Shown here piece by piece: positions 8,462 through 18,278 of a DNA stretch of 64,000 nt. A program made the position numbers and the translations under genes. The DNA lies in assembly GCA_041751095.1 (NCBI GenBank), contig JBGSYC010000294.1:1-64000 (forward strand). Direction: 5' to 3'. This stretch comes from JADCRZ01 sp041751095 (GTDB lineage Bacteria > Bacteroidota > Bacteroidia > Chitinophagales > Chitinophagaceae). The stretch's first letter is position 1, and each line of letters begins with the position of its first letter. The notes beneath the pieces are model-generated. The model had not been told where the DNA came from and made no database searches. It saw only the letters and a list, made by a program, of their open reading frames with translations.

Positions 8462-10552
8462 ATGAAATGTTTTTTTGGTCTGATTGTGCTGATGGTTGTT
8501 GGGGCCAATCACGTCTTATCACAGGGAACAACAACATTTTATGTTTCTCCGGATGGCAAAGCATCACCTGACGGCACGTCTCCTTTCTCGTCGATTGATG
8601 CAGCCCGTGAAGCGGTAAGGCGGTTAAAGCAGGAAGGTAAGCTGACTCAACCTGTTACCGTTTATTTGCGTGGTGGCACGTACACGATTGAAAAGCCGGT
8701 AGTATTCAAAGAAGAAGATTCCGGTGATATGAATGCACCCATAACGTATCAGGCATATAAGGATGAAGAGGCAATCATCAGCGGCGGAAAATCGATTCAG
8801 GGATGGAAACCTTACAGGAACGGCATTTGGATGACGAAAATTCCGGAAGTCAGCAAGGGGCAGTGGTCATTCAGGCAATTGTATATTAACGGGTCTTCCC
8901 GCCAGCGGGCCCGCACGCCTAACCAGGGTTTCCTGCGTGTAAAAGGTTTTCCTGATGGTGGCCGGGAAGTTCATTATCACACCGACTGCCAGCGGTTTGA
9001 ATATGCCGGAACCGACCTTAACCCGAAATGGACAAATTTGGGGGATGTAGAAGTGATCGTGTATCATTTCTGGACTGATTCGCATTTGCCGATTCAATCG
9101 ATAGATCCTAAAAGCCGGATCGTAACGTTCCGCCATAAAGCCGGGAAAGTATTTACAGATGATTTTACCAGTGCCGGTGCACGCTACGTCGTCGAGAACC
9201 TTTGGGAGGGCCTTGATGCTCCGGGCGAATGGTACCTTAACAAAAAGACGGGAATACTTTATTATTATCCGCTTCCCGGAGAAAACATGACCGAGGCAAA
9301 TGTTATCGCCCCTTACGCCACCGGATTGTTACGTTTAGAGGGTGATGCCGTTGCGCTTAAACCCGTGACCAACCTTTATTTCAAAGGGCTTACTTTTCAG
9401 TATACCCACTTCGAGTTACCGCCCGGCGACTCAAACGATAAACAGGGGTCGGCAGCAGTTTCAGCCAGCATTACTTTAAAAGGAGCGCAGAACTGCGCCT
9501 TCGAGCGTTGCCGCATCCGCAATACAGGCACCTATGGAATTGATATACTTGACGGTTCCCGCAACATCGGGATAACACACTGTGAGCTAAGCTACCTTGG
9601 CGCCGGTGGTATCAGGTTGAACGGCGGCACGGAGAAAGACCATCCCCTGCTGCGAACAGCTAACAATGTCATCAGTGATAATATGCTTCATCATTACGGG
9701 GAAGTTTTCCCTTCGGCAGTTGGTATTCTTTTGATGAATGCCAGTCTCAACCAGGTAGTGCACAACGAAATACATCATGGCTGGTACACAGGAATTTCGG
9801 TAGGATGGGCATGGGGATACCAGCGCAGTGTAAGTACCCATAATGTAGTTGAATACAATCACATTCATGATATAGGCCAAACCGGACTGCTGTCAGATAT
9901 GGGTGGTATTTATACGCTTGGTGTGTCGCCGGGCACCATTGTCAGAAACAATGTCATCCATGATATCAACGCCAACCATTACGGTGGCTGGGGAATGTAC
10001 CACGACGAAGGAAGCACCCATTTACTTGTTGAAAATAACATCGTGTACAATACAAAGTTTGCACCGTTCAATATTCATTTCAGCAAAGAAGTAACCGTAA
10101 GGAATAATATTTTTGCGTTGGGTAAGCTCGAGCAGCTCAGCCGCACGAGGGTGGAACCGCACAAGAGTGTATTCTTTGAGAATAATATTATTTACTGGCG
10201 CGAAGGGGAACTGTTAAGTAAAAAGTGGCGGGACGAACCCTACAAATTTTACGCATCCGCATTAAGAGCTCCGCGGGATGTCACCAGCACATTTGACATG
10301 GATTACAATATCTATTACAACCCCACAGCTAAAGCGGAAGAGGTGAAATTTAATGGTCAGTCGTGGGCTGAATGGCAAAAGAGAGGCAAAGACTTACATT
10401 CGCTTTATACAGATCCAATGTTTGTAAACGCGGAGGGTTTCGACTTTAGGTTAAAGCCAGAGTCTCCGGCTTTTGCATTGGGTTTTCAACCGATAGACGC
10501 AACCAGGGCAGGAATACGTAAACGTAATGACAAAGCGGATCAGGCCTTGTGA
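8462..10552 (+). CDS. Exported right-handed beta-helix protein, probable glycan-active enzyme
   Basis: A 696-residue protein with a signal peptide (cleavage after LSQ, about residue 21). The N-terminus, FYVSPDGKASPDGTSPF followed by a conserved DAAREAVRRL helix and RGGTYTI, then SGDMNAPITYQAY and ISGGKSIQGW, is the typical opening of large parallel beta-helix proteins. The centre (about 280-560) has the repeating N-N-V/I turns of a beta-helix (SDNMLHHYGE, HNVVEYNHIHDIG, VRNNVIHDIN, VENNIVYN). The layout reminds me of family GH141-like proteins, but I see no proof of catalysis and would not assign a substrate. It follows the sulfatase operon, which suggests action on the same glycan. A repeat array separates it from that operon. 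Confidence 0.8.
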   Translation: MKCFFGLIVLMVVGANHVLSQGTTTFYVSPDGKASPDGTSPFSSIDAAREAVRRLKQEGKLTQPVTVYLRGGTYTIEKPVVFKEEDSGDMNAPITYQAYKDEEAIISGGKSIQGWKPYRNGIWMTKIPEVSKGQWSFRQLYINGSSRQRARTPNQGFLRVKGFPDGGREVHYHTDCQRFEYAGTDLNPKWTNLGDVEVIVYHFWTDSHLPIQSIDPKSRIVTFRHKAGKVFTDDFTSAGARYVVENLWEGLDAPGEWYLNKKTGILYYYPLPGENMTEANVIAPYATGLLRLEGDAVALKPVTNLYFKGLTFQYTHFELPPGDSNDKQGSAAVSASITLKGAQNCAFERCRIRNTGTYGIDILDGSRNIGITHCELSYLGAGGIRLNGGTEKDHPLLRTANNVISDNMLHHYGEVFPSAVGILLMNASLNQVVHNEIHHGWYTGISVGWAWGYQRSVSTHNVVEYNHIHDIGQTGLLSDMGGIYTLGVSPGTIVRNNVIHDINANHYGGWGMYHDEGSTHLLVENNIVYNTKFAPFNIHFSKEVTVRNNIFALGKLEQLSRTRVEPHKSVFFENNIIYWREGELLSKKWRDEPYKFYASALRAPRDVTSTFDMDYNIYYNPTAKAEEVKFNGQSWAEWQKRGKDLHSLYTDPMFVNAEGFDFRLKPESPAFALGFQPIDATRAGIRKRNDKADQAL

Positions 10553-10640
10553 TGATCTTGTTTGTATTGGTAATCGTTTAATATTGGTGATCATTTACCG
10601 GGCTGTAATTAAGTCAAAGCTCAAATTGAATCGTTTTTAT

Positions 10641-11735
10641 ATGAGATGCAATCAATTCTTTTTTGCCCCGCTGTTTATAGCTTCTGTATTATTGTTAACC
10701 GGGTATGGTATACCTGATGCTCAACCAACAGAACGTAAAAGCATTTCCATAGCGCCACAAAACCTCACCATATACTGGATTGATACGGAAGGAGGTGCAG
10801 CTACCCTGATTGTAACACCTTCCGGAGAATCGGTTTTAATAGACACGGGGAATCCGGGCGGCCGCGACTCGGAACGCATTTATGACGTTGCTCATAATGT
10901 TGCCGGCCTCAAACAGATCGATCACCTGATTACCACGCACTGGCATATTGATCATTATGGCGGAGCCTCTTTGTTAGCAGCCAAAATGCCCATTATAGAG
11001 GTAATCGACAAAGGAATTCCGGATACGTTATCCGAAGACAAAAATTTTGCAGCTCATATCGGTTCGTACCGTGAAATGCCGGTAAAGAAACGTTCTTTGA
11101 TAAAGCCTGGCGCAACCGTAAGGCTTAAGCATTTACCTAAAGGTTTTCAGAAACTGTCTTTGCGATTTGTTGGCGCTGATAAGCAGTTTGTACCGATTAC
11201 TAAAAGTTCTTTACCCGTTAGTGGATGCGAAAGTGTTCCGGATAAAGCCATTGATAAGTCTGACAATGCCAACAGCCAGGTGCTGGTAATGGATTACGGA
11301 CCGTTTCGTTTTTTTGACGGGGGAGACCTTACGTGGAATATTGAAAAGACACTGGTTTGTCCACGTACCCTTGCCGGGCAGGTAGATGTTTACCAGGTTA
11401 ATCACCATGGGTTAGATCAAAGCAATCATCCTTTACTTATCAAAGCATTGCAACCAACAGTAAGTATTATGGGTAACGGCACTCAAAAAGGCTGTGGCCC
11501 CCAAACGATCACCACGCTGCGCAACACGTCTTCAATCCAGGCCCAATACCAACTGCATAAAAATATCCGCCAGGATTCATCATACAATACCGCGGAAGAA
11601 TATATTGCCAACCTTAAACACGATTGCCGGGCCAACTACATTAAGTTGTCTGTAATGCCTGACGGCAAAAAGTACACCGTCAGTATCCCTGCAAACAAAC
11701 ACGAACGTGTTTTTAGTACAAAGGCTAAGCGGTAA
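10641..11735 (+). CDS. Exported metallo-beta-lactamase-fold hydrolase (ComEC-like)
   Basis: The ATG at 10641 gives 364 residues with an N-terminal hydrophobic signal (FFFAPLFIASVLLLTGYG). The longer frame from 10527 would overlap the preceding gene and bury this signal, so I reject it. Zinc-binding motif THWHIDH lies at about residues 99-105. LIDTGNPGG precedes it, and DGGDLTWN and NHHGLDQSNHP follow as the later metal ligands of the fold. This arrangement resembles the MBL domain of ComEC/Rec2-like proteins, here as a free-standing secreted enzyme. Substrate unknown; candidates are phosphodiesters or esters. It lies 88 bases after the beta-helix gene and may be co-transcribed with it. Confidence 0.78.
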   Translation: MRCNQFFFAPLFIASVLLLTGYGIPDAQPTERKSISIAPQNLTIYWIDTEGGAATLIVTPSGESVLIDTGNPGGRDSERIYDVAHNVAGLKQIDHLITTHWHIDHYGGASLLAAKMPIIEVIDKGIPDTLSEDKNFAAHIGSYREMPVKKRSLIKPGATVRLKHLPKGFQKLSLRFVGADKQFVPITKSSLPVSGCESVPDKAIDKSDNANSQVLVMDYGPFRFFDGGDLTWNIEKTLVCPRTLAGQVDVYQVNHHGLDQSNHPLLIKALQPTVSIMGNGTQKGCGPQTITTLRNTSSIQAQYQLHKNIRQDSSYNTAEEYIANLKHDCRANYIKLSVMPDGKKYTVSIPANKHERVFSTKAKR

Positions 11736-11759
11736 TGTCCAGAGCCCGCCCGCAGTAAT

Positions 11760-11952
11760 GCCACGGCGGAGTCCCGCTTAGTTGCTGTTGGTCTAAACCG
11801 CTGATCCGGAGACTCGCCTTTGACGGCAGAGGGAAAGAAGTCAGGGATATCTCCCTTCTATCGCCGCCAACGTATTTCCAGGGTGCGAACCGGCCCCACC
11901 ACTATTCCCGCTGTTGTCTCCGCGGTACGCACTCACCAATATTTTTTGCTTC
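11760..11952 (+). repeat. GC-rich degenerate dispersed repeat, copy 1
   Basis: This GC-rich non-coding stretch matches two other places in the window. Its first part (CGGCGGAGTCCCG.TTAG, CCGCTGATCCGGAGACTCGCCT) matches, in reverse complement, 26230-26290. Its end (CCGCTGTTGTCTCC, then GTACGCACTCACCA.TATTTT) matches the reverse complement of 26133-26190 and also 43880-43914. The copies are diverged, with indels. No open frame is shared between copies. It sits about 25 bases after the MBL-fold gene, in the gap before the second SusC. Confidence 0.75.
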
Positions 11953-12387
11953 TACCCCCTGGCGCCTCGGCGCGGAGGAGCAAGCCAGTCCTGGAATAAA
12001 AACTGCCCGCCCGGTGCTTATTGGCCCTGCCCCGCTGTAGTGCATGGACGAGTTTCCTTTTAGCCATCCCTCCACACCGGAAGAATAAAATTTTAAAATA
12101 TCAGCAAAAGCATTATAAATAAAAAAATATAAAATTTATTGTATGTAATCTGAAACATTCTCTTATTTTTACGAAATATAGATATATGTATTAATTTATA
12201 AAGTGTTAGACGGTCAACGTTCATTTCTTTCCAACACCTCATTGCCTGCCGCAAATTTGTAAGAACGTACAACAGCGAAACTTGCCTGATAAAGATTTTT
12301 CGATGACACATACACAACAGATAGCGTTGTTCTTCTCTGGATTCAGAGATCATTAGTAATAATTTCAAGAAAGCTAACAAACACCTT
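11953..12387. other. Intergenic region upstream of the second SusC
   Basis: After the GC-rich repeat come about 120 bases of further GC-rich sequence without a recognisable element, then a sharp change to AT-rich DNA from about 12085. The AT-rich part probably holds the promoter for the SusC at 12388. I see no gene here. A shadow frame on the opposite strand overlaps the SusC start and has no family features. Confidence 0.5.
12139..12171 (+). promoter_or_regulatory. Possible Bacteroidota-type promoter for the second SusC operon
   Basis: TTG at 12139-12141 is followed after 22 bases by TATTTTTA (12164-12171), one mismatch from the Bacteroidota -7 motif TAnnTTTG. The region is strongly AT-rich. 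It would leave a leader of about 210 bases before the SusC ATG, which is long, so the call is weak. Confidence 0.25.
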
Positions 12388-15300
12388 ATGAAGCAAATAC
12401 TCCTCTTTGCGGTCTTTTCTTTGTTTACTTTTTTTAAAGGCAATTCGCAGGGTCGGATCGTCAGCGGGCAGGTTACTTCGCAACAGGATGGTTCATTTAT
12501 ACCGGGGGTAAGTATAACCGTAAAAGGATTGTCGAAAGGTACTACCACCGACAGACAGGGAACCTATAAGATCCCGGTTACAGATGATGCAGGCGTGCTT
12601 GTTTTCTCAAACATAGGTTACGGCATGTTGGAAGTACCTGTCTCCGGACGTTCGGTTATCGATGTTAAGCTGGCTGAAAGCTCTGCTACGCTGAATAACG
12701 TCATCGTAACGGCGGCGGGTATACGAAGGCAGAAAAACAAATTAGGCTATGCGGTAAGCACGATAGATGCCGGGCAGATCGCTCAAAAGTCGGAGCCTGA
12801 CCCCATCCGTTCGTTAAGTGGCAAAGTGGCGGGTGTGAACATCCAGGGTTCCGGCGGCATTGCCGGTGGAGGAACCAACATCACTATACGGGGAAATTCT
12901 TCACTTGGCAATAACAACCAGCCTTTATTTGTCGTAGACGGGGTACCCTTCGATAACTCCAGCTTTGCAAATGCCGGTACCACTACCGTAGGTGGTGGCG
13001 GTGTTACCAATCGTGCTTTCGACATAGACCCCAATAATATTCAGAGCATGACTGTATTAAAAGGTGCCGCAGCCGCGGCCCTCTACGGTTCAAGAGCTGC
13101 CAACGGCGCCATTATCATCACTACCAAATCAGGTAAAAAGCAGAGCAGAAAGGGTACTGAAATTACCTATAGCACGTCTTACGCTTTTGAGGACGTATCC
13201 GGTTTACCGGAATATCAAACCAAATACGGGCAGGGCACAAACAACGACTACCGACATGGCGTATACGCTTCCTGGGGCCAGCCATTTCCGGGTGTTCAAA
13301 GCATGCTGCCTACGCGTGAAACAATCCCCCATCAGTTGACGAGGCAATTTAGCGCTGCGGTATTCCCCCAGTTTTATGAGGCAGATGGAATTACGCCGAT
13401 ACAGATACCGTACAGATCTTATGCTAAAGAAAATGTCAGAAATTTTTTCCGGCGGGGGAATGTTTATGAAAATGCCATCTCCATTTCATCGGGAAACGAA
13501 AAAGGAAACTTCACTGCCGGTATTTCAAGAACTTCCAATGAAGGGGTAGTACCCGAAAATTCAATTAACCGCACATCAATAAATATAGGCGGTAATATCA
13601 AGCTTGAAAATAAATTTTACGCGAGCGGTGCTATCAATTATGTAATTACAGATCAGAAATCCCCGCCGATCGGAGGCAATTCGGGCTCTATCATGAGTGC
13701 GTTGATGTATACACCTACAAGTTTCGATTTAACAAACAACCCTTATGAAAATCCTCTTGATGGTAGTAACGTTTATGACTATACGGGGCTCGATAATCCC
13801 TACTGGTCTGTAAAGCACAGTCCTTCGATCAGTAATGTAGACAGGTATTATGGCAACTTTGTACTCGGGTATGATCCGCTGCCATGGCTGAACATCCAAA
13901 ACACAGCGGGGTTTAACGCGTATACCGACCGGAGGTTAAATGTCAGAGGAAAAGGCAGCTCGTCATATCCAAACGGAAGCATCACCAGTGATGACATCTA
14001 CAGGCAGGAACTGGATAATACTTTGCTGGTGACAGCGAGCAGTTCCATCAATGATGATTTGTCTCTGAGGGCGATCATTGGAAATAATATTAACCAGCGG
14101 CTGACTAACCGGAAAGTGTTTTATGGCGACAATATCATTGTTGCCGGGCTGAACAGCATAAACAACACAAGCTCCATAACGCCTGTACAATTACAAAACA
14201 ACAGGAACATTCTCAAGCAAAGGTTTTATGCTTTTTTTGGGGATGTCACGCTTGAATATAAAAGCTTCCTGACGCTGAATGTAGTAGGCCGTAATGACAT
14301 TTCTTCTACATTACCTGCCAACAACAGAAGTTACCTGTACGGTGGAGTTAACGGTTCATTTATTTTTACACAGGCGTTGAATATGGCTAGGAACGTGCTC
14401 TCATTCGGGAAAATCAGGGCTGGTTATACTAAGGTTGGAAACGAGGCTACTCCTTACCAGACTTTAAACGTATTTCCCATAAATAACACGCTCGGCGCTT
14501 CTGGTGTGGCTGCAGTAGGAACTCCGTTTACCCCCGCAGGAGGTACAGGCACAAACATCATTACCCAGGCTGATCTGCTTGCAAACGCAAATTTAAAACC
14601 TGAATTTATTACAGAGCTTGAGCTGGGTACTGAATTGCAATTCCTAAACGGCAGAATTGGATTGGATTTTACGTACTATAACAAAAAAAGTACCTCACAG
14701 ATTTTCGAGGTGAGCGCCGCGCCTTCGTCTGGTTACGCAACCCAGATACTTAACCTTGGAAAAGCAACAAACCAGGGAATAGAGATCGGGTTGAATTTGT
14801 CTCCGGTAAAAAGCAACAGCGGGGGCTTTAACTGGGATATCTCCGCAAATTTTACCCGGAACCGGAATTTAATCAATGACCTTGGCGGTTATAAAAGTTT
14901 TAGTTATGGCGGCACTAACGGTACAAGCAGTATCCATATTGTAGGTCAGCCCTACGGATTAATTTTAGGAACAGCCTATGCAAGAGACGAGGTTGGTAAT
15001 GTTCTCATAGATCCAAATACAGGCAAACCCCTCACTTCAGGGGCTCTCCAGCCCATTGGTAATCCGAATCCCGATTTTATGTTAGGACTATCGAATTCCT
15101 TTAGTTATCGAGGCATATCCCTGAATGTCTTATTTGACTGGAAACAGGGTGGTTCCCTTTTCTCAAGCACCATTGGTAATATGATGTCGCGCGGCGTTAC
15201 CAGAGATACTGAACTCAGGGAATTTGTGATTGTACCGCCGGGAGTTCTGGGGGACATCAATACCCTGAAACCGCTGCTGGACGCCAGAGGAAATAAAATT

Positions 15301-15642
15301 CCCAATAATGTGGCAATGGCATATGAAGATCATTTCTTCGCCGGTGGAATGGGCCCCGGCGGGGTAAACGAAGGGTCTGTGCTGGATGCAACGGTGCTGC
15401 GGCTCCGGGAAATTTCATTGGCCTATGAGCTGCCGAAAAGTTTCTTAAAAAGCACTCCTTTCGGATCAGCTTCCTTATCCCTGAGCGGGCGTAACCTTTG
15501 GTATAATGCTCCCAATTTTCCTAAATACGTAAATTTTGACCCCGAGGTAAGTTCTCTTGGTGTCGGCAACTCGCAGGGGTACGATAATCTTGCCGTTCCT
15601 ACAACAAGAAGATTTGGTGTTAATCTAAGATTCAGCTTTTAG
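12388..15642 (+). CDS. SusC-family TonB-dependent transporter (peptide-type locus)
   Basis: A 1084-residue outer-membrane transporter with signal peptide MKQILLFAVFSLFTFFKG. The carboxypeptidase-like domain (RIVSGQVTSQQ..GVSITVKG) covers about 24-100. The plug has VIVTAAGIRRQKNKLGYA, VAGVNIQGSG, ITIRGNSSLG, FVVDGVPFDN and AAAAALYGSRAANGA. The barrel ends with VNLRFSF. The VTA.GI.R..K.LGYA plug start is the variant often paired with SusD-like_2 partners, which is exactly what follows after 26 bases. Downstream genes are peptidases and BNR proteins rather than glycosidases, so the likely cargo is peptide (inference). Confidence 0.95.
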   Translation: MKQILLFAVFSLFTFFKGNSQGRIVSGQVTSQQDGSFIPGVSITVKGLSKGTTTDRQGTYKIPVTDDAGVLVFSNIGYGMLEVPVSGRSVIDVKLAESSATLNNVIVTAAGIRRQKNKLGYAVSTIDAGQIAQKSEPDPIRSLSGKVAGVNIQGSGGIAGGGTNITIRGNSSLGNNNQPLFVVDGVPFDNSSFANAGTTTVGGGGVTNRAFDIDPNNIQSMTVLKGAAAAALYGSRAANGAIIITTKSGKKQSRKGTEITYSTSYAFEDVSGLPEYQTKYGQGTNNDYRHGVYASWGQPFPGVQSMLPTRETIPHQLTRQFSAAVFPQFYEADGITPIQIPYRSYAKENVRNFFRRGNVYENAISISSGNEKGNFTAGISRTSNEGVVPENSINRTSINIGGNIKLENKFYASGAINYVITDQKSPPIGGNSGSIMSALMYTPTSFDLTNNPYENPLDGSNVYDYTGLDNPYWSVKHSPSISNVDRYYGNFVLGYDPLPWLNIQNTAGFNAYTDRRLNVRGKGSSSYPNGSITSDDIYRQELDNTLLVTASSSINDDLSLRAIIGNNINQRLTNRKVFYGDNIIVAGLNSINNTSSITPVQLQNNRNILKQRFYAFFGDVTLEYKSFLTLNVVGRNDISSTLPANNRSYLYGGVNGSFIFTQALNMARNVLSFGKIRAGYTKVGNEATPYQTLNVFPINNTLGASGVAAVGTPFTPAGGTGTNIITQADLLANANLKPEFITELELGTELQFLNGRIGLDFTYYNKKSTSQIFEVSAAPSSGYATQILNLGKATNQGIEIGLNLSPVKSNSGGFNWDISANFTRNRNLINDLGGYKSFSYGGTNGTSSIHIVGQPYGLILGTAYARDEVGNVLIDPNTGKPLTSGALQPIGNPNPDFMLGLSNSFSYRGISLNVLFDWKQGGSLFSSTIGNMMSRGVTRDTELREFVIVPPGVLGDINTLKPLLDARGNKIPNNVAMAYEDHFFAGGMGPGGVNEGSVLDATVLRLREISLAYELPKSFLKSTPFGSASLSLSGRNLWYNAPNFPKYVNFDPEVSSLGVGNSQGYDNLAVPTTRRFGVNLRFSF

Positions 15643-15668
15643 TATCACTTAAAAAAAGACAGACAACT

Positions 15669-17264
15669 ATGCTATTCAAAAGAATAAAAATCTACTTCTT
15701 AATAAGTGCCTTCCTGGTTTTTGGCAGTTCGTGCAAAAAATTTATTGATATCAATAACGACCCGAACAACGTTACTACTGTTCAGCTGAATTTATTATTG
15801 CCGTCTACCCAGATTTCGATGGCCGGTAATATGCATCAGTTAAACAGTGGCACTTCAACTATAATCCAGCATACGATTTTTTCTGCTTCCTTAAGCCGCC
15901 TTCAACAAACCGGCACCAGCTTTGACGATTCCTGGAACGGCTTTTACAGCCAGACATTAATTGACATCGAAACACTTATAAAAGAAAGCACCAAACAGCA
16001 GCAATGGGGTTATGTTGCCGTTGCAAAACTGCAAAAGGCATACCTCTACAGCCTGCTCGTGGATATGTGGGGGGATGTTCCTTTTACAACTGCAAGCCTT
16101 GGGCAGGAAAACCGAAATCCCGAATTCATCAGCGGAGCAGCGGTGTACGAAAAGTTGTTTGTTCTTATTGATGAAGCAATAGCTGACGCGGGAAAGGTTT
16201 CTTCAACCACTTTAATGCCTGCACCGGCTGATATCATTTACCGCGGCAGTAAGGATGCCTGGTTACGCATGGCGAATTCCCTGAAGCTGAAGCTGTTCAA
16301 TGTGATCAGACTGGTAGACGCGCCCAAAGCAACTGCCGGCATCAACAGTTTGATTTCAGGGAATTTAATCAACAGCAATTCCGGCGATTTTACATTCAGG
16401 TTCGGATCATCGCAAAATCCAAACAACCGTCATCCATGGCACAGATCCGAATACCAGGGCGCAAAAACTTTTTATATGAGCCAGTCCCTGACAGATATGT
16501 TGTTCAATAATGATGATCCCCGGTTACGTTATTATATCTTCCGGCAAAACGCAACGGCAGGACTGAACAATTCAACAAACAGCAATGGTTATTACGGCCG
16601 CAACCCGGGAGACGGTACCGGGGGGCCTGCTGACCAGACCCGACGGGCGACCTTCGGGATATACCCCGCGGGCGGATTGTATGATAATGCTCCTGTCAAT
16701 AATATCCCATCAACAAATATGTTTCTTACAAACGCAGGCACTGCCGGCGGTACTAAAGTGGTTGGTGTTTCCGATGGCACTGGTGCAGGCATTATGCCGC
16801 TTATTACAAATGCAATGGTATATTTCATCAGGGCAGAAGCCGCATTAACATTAACTACCAGGGATAATGCGCGGCAGAATTTTATAGACGGAGTTACCGC
16901 AAACCTCAGCAGCGTAAGCACGTTTGCAGCGGCAAACGGGGGCATTGCCATGTCTTCGCCAACCCTTACCGGCTTTGTGGGTAAGCTGTCAAGACAGTAT
17001 GACGCTGCATCCGACAACAACAAAAAGCTTGAACTGGTGATGACCCAAAAGTACATTGCAACATATGGTAACGGCATGGAGACTTATACCGACTACCGGC
17101 GAACCGCTTTACCCCAATTGCGCCCGCTATTGTCGCCGCTTAATGCCTTTCCACTCAGGCTTTATTATTCGCAGGCGGAATTGATTTCAAATACCTCGGT
17201 AAGTTCAAAAGCCAGCGAATTACAAACAGTTCAGCAAACAACACCGGTATTTTGGGATAAGTAA
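15669..17264 (+). CDS. SusD-like_2 family lipoprotein
   Basis: A 531-residue lipoprotein with signal FLVFGSSC, acylated cysteine at residue 22. FIDINNDPNNVTTVQLNLLLPS is the usual opening of the SusD/RagB-like family 2 (SusD-like_2), distinct from the classical SusD proteins elsewhere in this window. LVDMWGDVPFT near residue 135 and AYLYSLL fit the TPR-like fold. The C-terminal half has the family's extended GYYGRNPGDGTG loop, and a TYTDYRRT motif near residue 473. It is the partner of the SusC 26 bases upstream and would act as its extracellular lid. Confidence 0.93.
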   Translation: MLFKRIKIYFLISAFLVFGSSCKKFIDINNDPNNVTTVQLNLLLPSTQISMAGNMHQLNSGTSTIIQHTIFSASLSRLQQTGTSFDDSWNGFYSQTLIDIETLIKESTKQQQWGYVAVAKLQKAYLYSLLVDMWGDVPFTTASLGQENRNPEFISGAAVYEKLFVLIDEAIADAGKVSSTTLMPAPADIIYRGSKDAWLRMANSLKLKLFNVIRLVDAPKATAGINSLISGNLINSNSGDFTFRFGSSQNPNNRHPWHRSEYQGAKTFYMSQSLTDMLFNNDDPRLRYYIFRQNATAGLNNSTNSNGYYGRNPGDGTGGPADQTRRATFGIYPAGGLYDNAPVNNIPSTNMFLTNAGTAGGTKVVGVSDGTGAGIMPLITNAMVYFIRAEAALTLTTRDNARQNFIDGVTANLSSVSTFAAANGGIAMSSPTLTGFVGKLSRQYDAASDNNKKLELVMTQKYIATYGNGMETYTDYRRTALPQLRPLLSPLNAFPLRLYYSQAELISNTSVSSKASELQTVQQTTPVFWDK

Positions 17265-17335
17265 TGTGATCTTACCGGGCCAGGTGAATACTGGTCAGGT
17301 CTTTTTAAAACAGTTCAAACTTTTAAATGTAAACG

Positions 17336-17959
17336 ATGAAGCAAAATATATCTATAGCTACTTTTTTGTTTTTGCTCTTACTAAGTTCATGTAAGAAGAA
17401 AGAATATGAATGGGAGAATACGGCATACACCGCAGTTCCTGTAGTAAAGGTCAATACAGCCAAATCAGCCTTACCGACTGTACCATCGGCAAATACTTCA
17501 TTTTTTAATCTTAAAGATCCTGAGGTTGCTAAACAGGAATTTGAATTTGTTTTAAACTGGGAGGGATTTGGAAAGGAAACAGTGAATGCTATTGAAGTTT
17601 ACATTAGCTTCAATAAAAAAGAAGCAAGCGTGCCTGCGTATCCGATTGTCATAAGTAGTCCGGGTAATCAATACCCTAACATTTTCCAGTTTCCGCTACC
17701 CAGCATTGTCAGAGCGTCAGATAAATCATACGAGACAGTAACTGTTTTCCCGAAAACATTCACCTTTACAGCAGCACAGTTGCTGTCTATCGCCAATGTT
17801 GATATTAAAACGGTGGATGTGAATGATTACTTTTTATTTAAGTTTATTTTGAATTTAAAAGACGGCCGCAGAATAGTTGCATTCTTTAATAATATTTGTG
17901 ATGAGTCACGGGGCGAACCCGGCGATTGCAGGGTTGGGGCACGCTTTAAAAATCAATAG
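17336..17959 (+). CDS. Lipoprotein of unknown function in SusCD operon
   Basis: A 207-residue lipoprotein: MKQNISIATFLFLLLLSSC puts the lipidated cysteine at residue 19. It is followed by a charged linker (KKKEYEWEN) and a beta-rich body with segments such as FEFVLNWEGFG and VEVYISFNKKE-like strands. A late pair of cysteines (NICDES and PGDCRVG) could form a disulfide. I do not recognise the family. It starts 71 bases after the SusD-like_2 gene in the same direction, so it probably belongs to the operon and may be an accessory surface-binding protein, by analogy with other Sus-like loci. Confidence 0.8.
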   Translation: MKQNISIATFLFLLLLSSCKKKEYEWENTAYTAVPVVKVNTAKSALPTVPSANTSFFNLKDPEVAKQEFEFVLNWEGFGKETVNAIEVYISFNKKEASVPAYPIVISSPGNQYPNIFQFPLPSIVRASDKSYETVTVFPKTFTFTAAQLLSIANVDIKTVDVNDYFLFKFILNLKDGRRIVAFFNNICDESRGEPGDCRVGARFKNQ

Positions 17960-18278
17960 AAAAATGCGCCCTTCTTTATCATTGAAAGTATGTTAATTAC
18001 GTGCGGAAAGGATGATGCAGAAGTAACAAAGTAAACGGTTTTTTACAGTTGCTTACGCTGCGCGAAGCGGCACCGTCCTCAGATATTTATTAACCCGGTT
18101 CTTAAAAAATATTTAAGTTGTGCTTCCGTGTACATATGACATAGCCGGTTTGAGTTTAAAAAAAGTTGTGTTTTAATAATTAACCTTTAAGAAGTGTATG
18201 AATATGAATTTTGGTATCAATAATGGCCATACGAATGTTATTGCCCCATGCTTTGAAAGGATCACACGCAGTTATCTT
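17960..18278. other. Intergenic region before the first BNR propeller gene
   Basis: No gene is supported here. A 14-codon frame (MLITCGKDDAEVTK) near 17990 resembles the tail of a lipoprotein signal but is too short to call. The last 80 bases before 18198 are AT-rich and could hold a promoter. An alternative ATG for the next gene lies at 18198 with AAGAAG ahead of it. Confidence 0.4.

Noticed and set aside
10527..10640. Longer start for the MBL-fold protein
   Set aside because: It overlaps the end of the beta-helix gene and would place 38 residues before a clear signal peptide.
17980..18035. Very short lipoprotein-like frame MLITCGKDDAEVTK
   Set aside because: Only 14 codons; could be a decayed gene end but cannot be supported.
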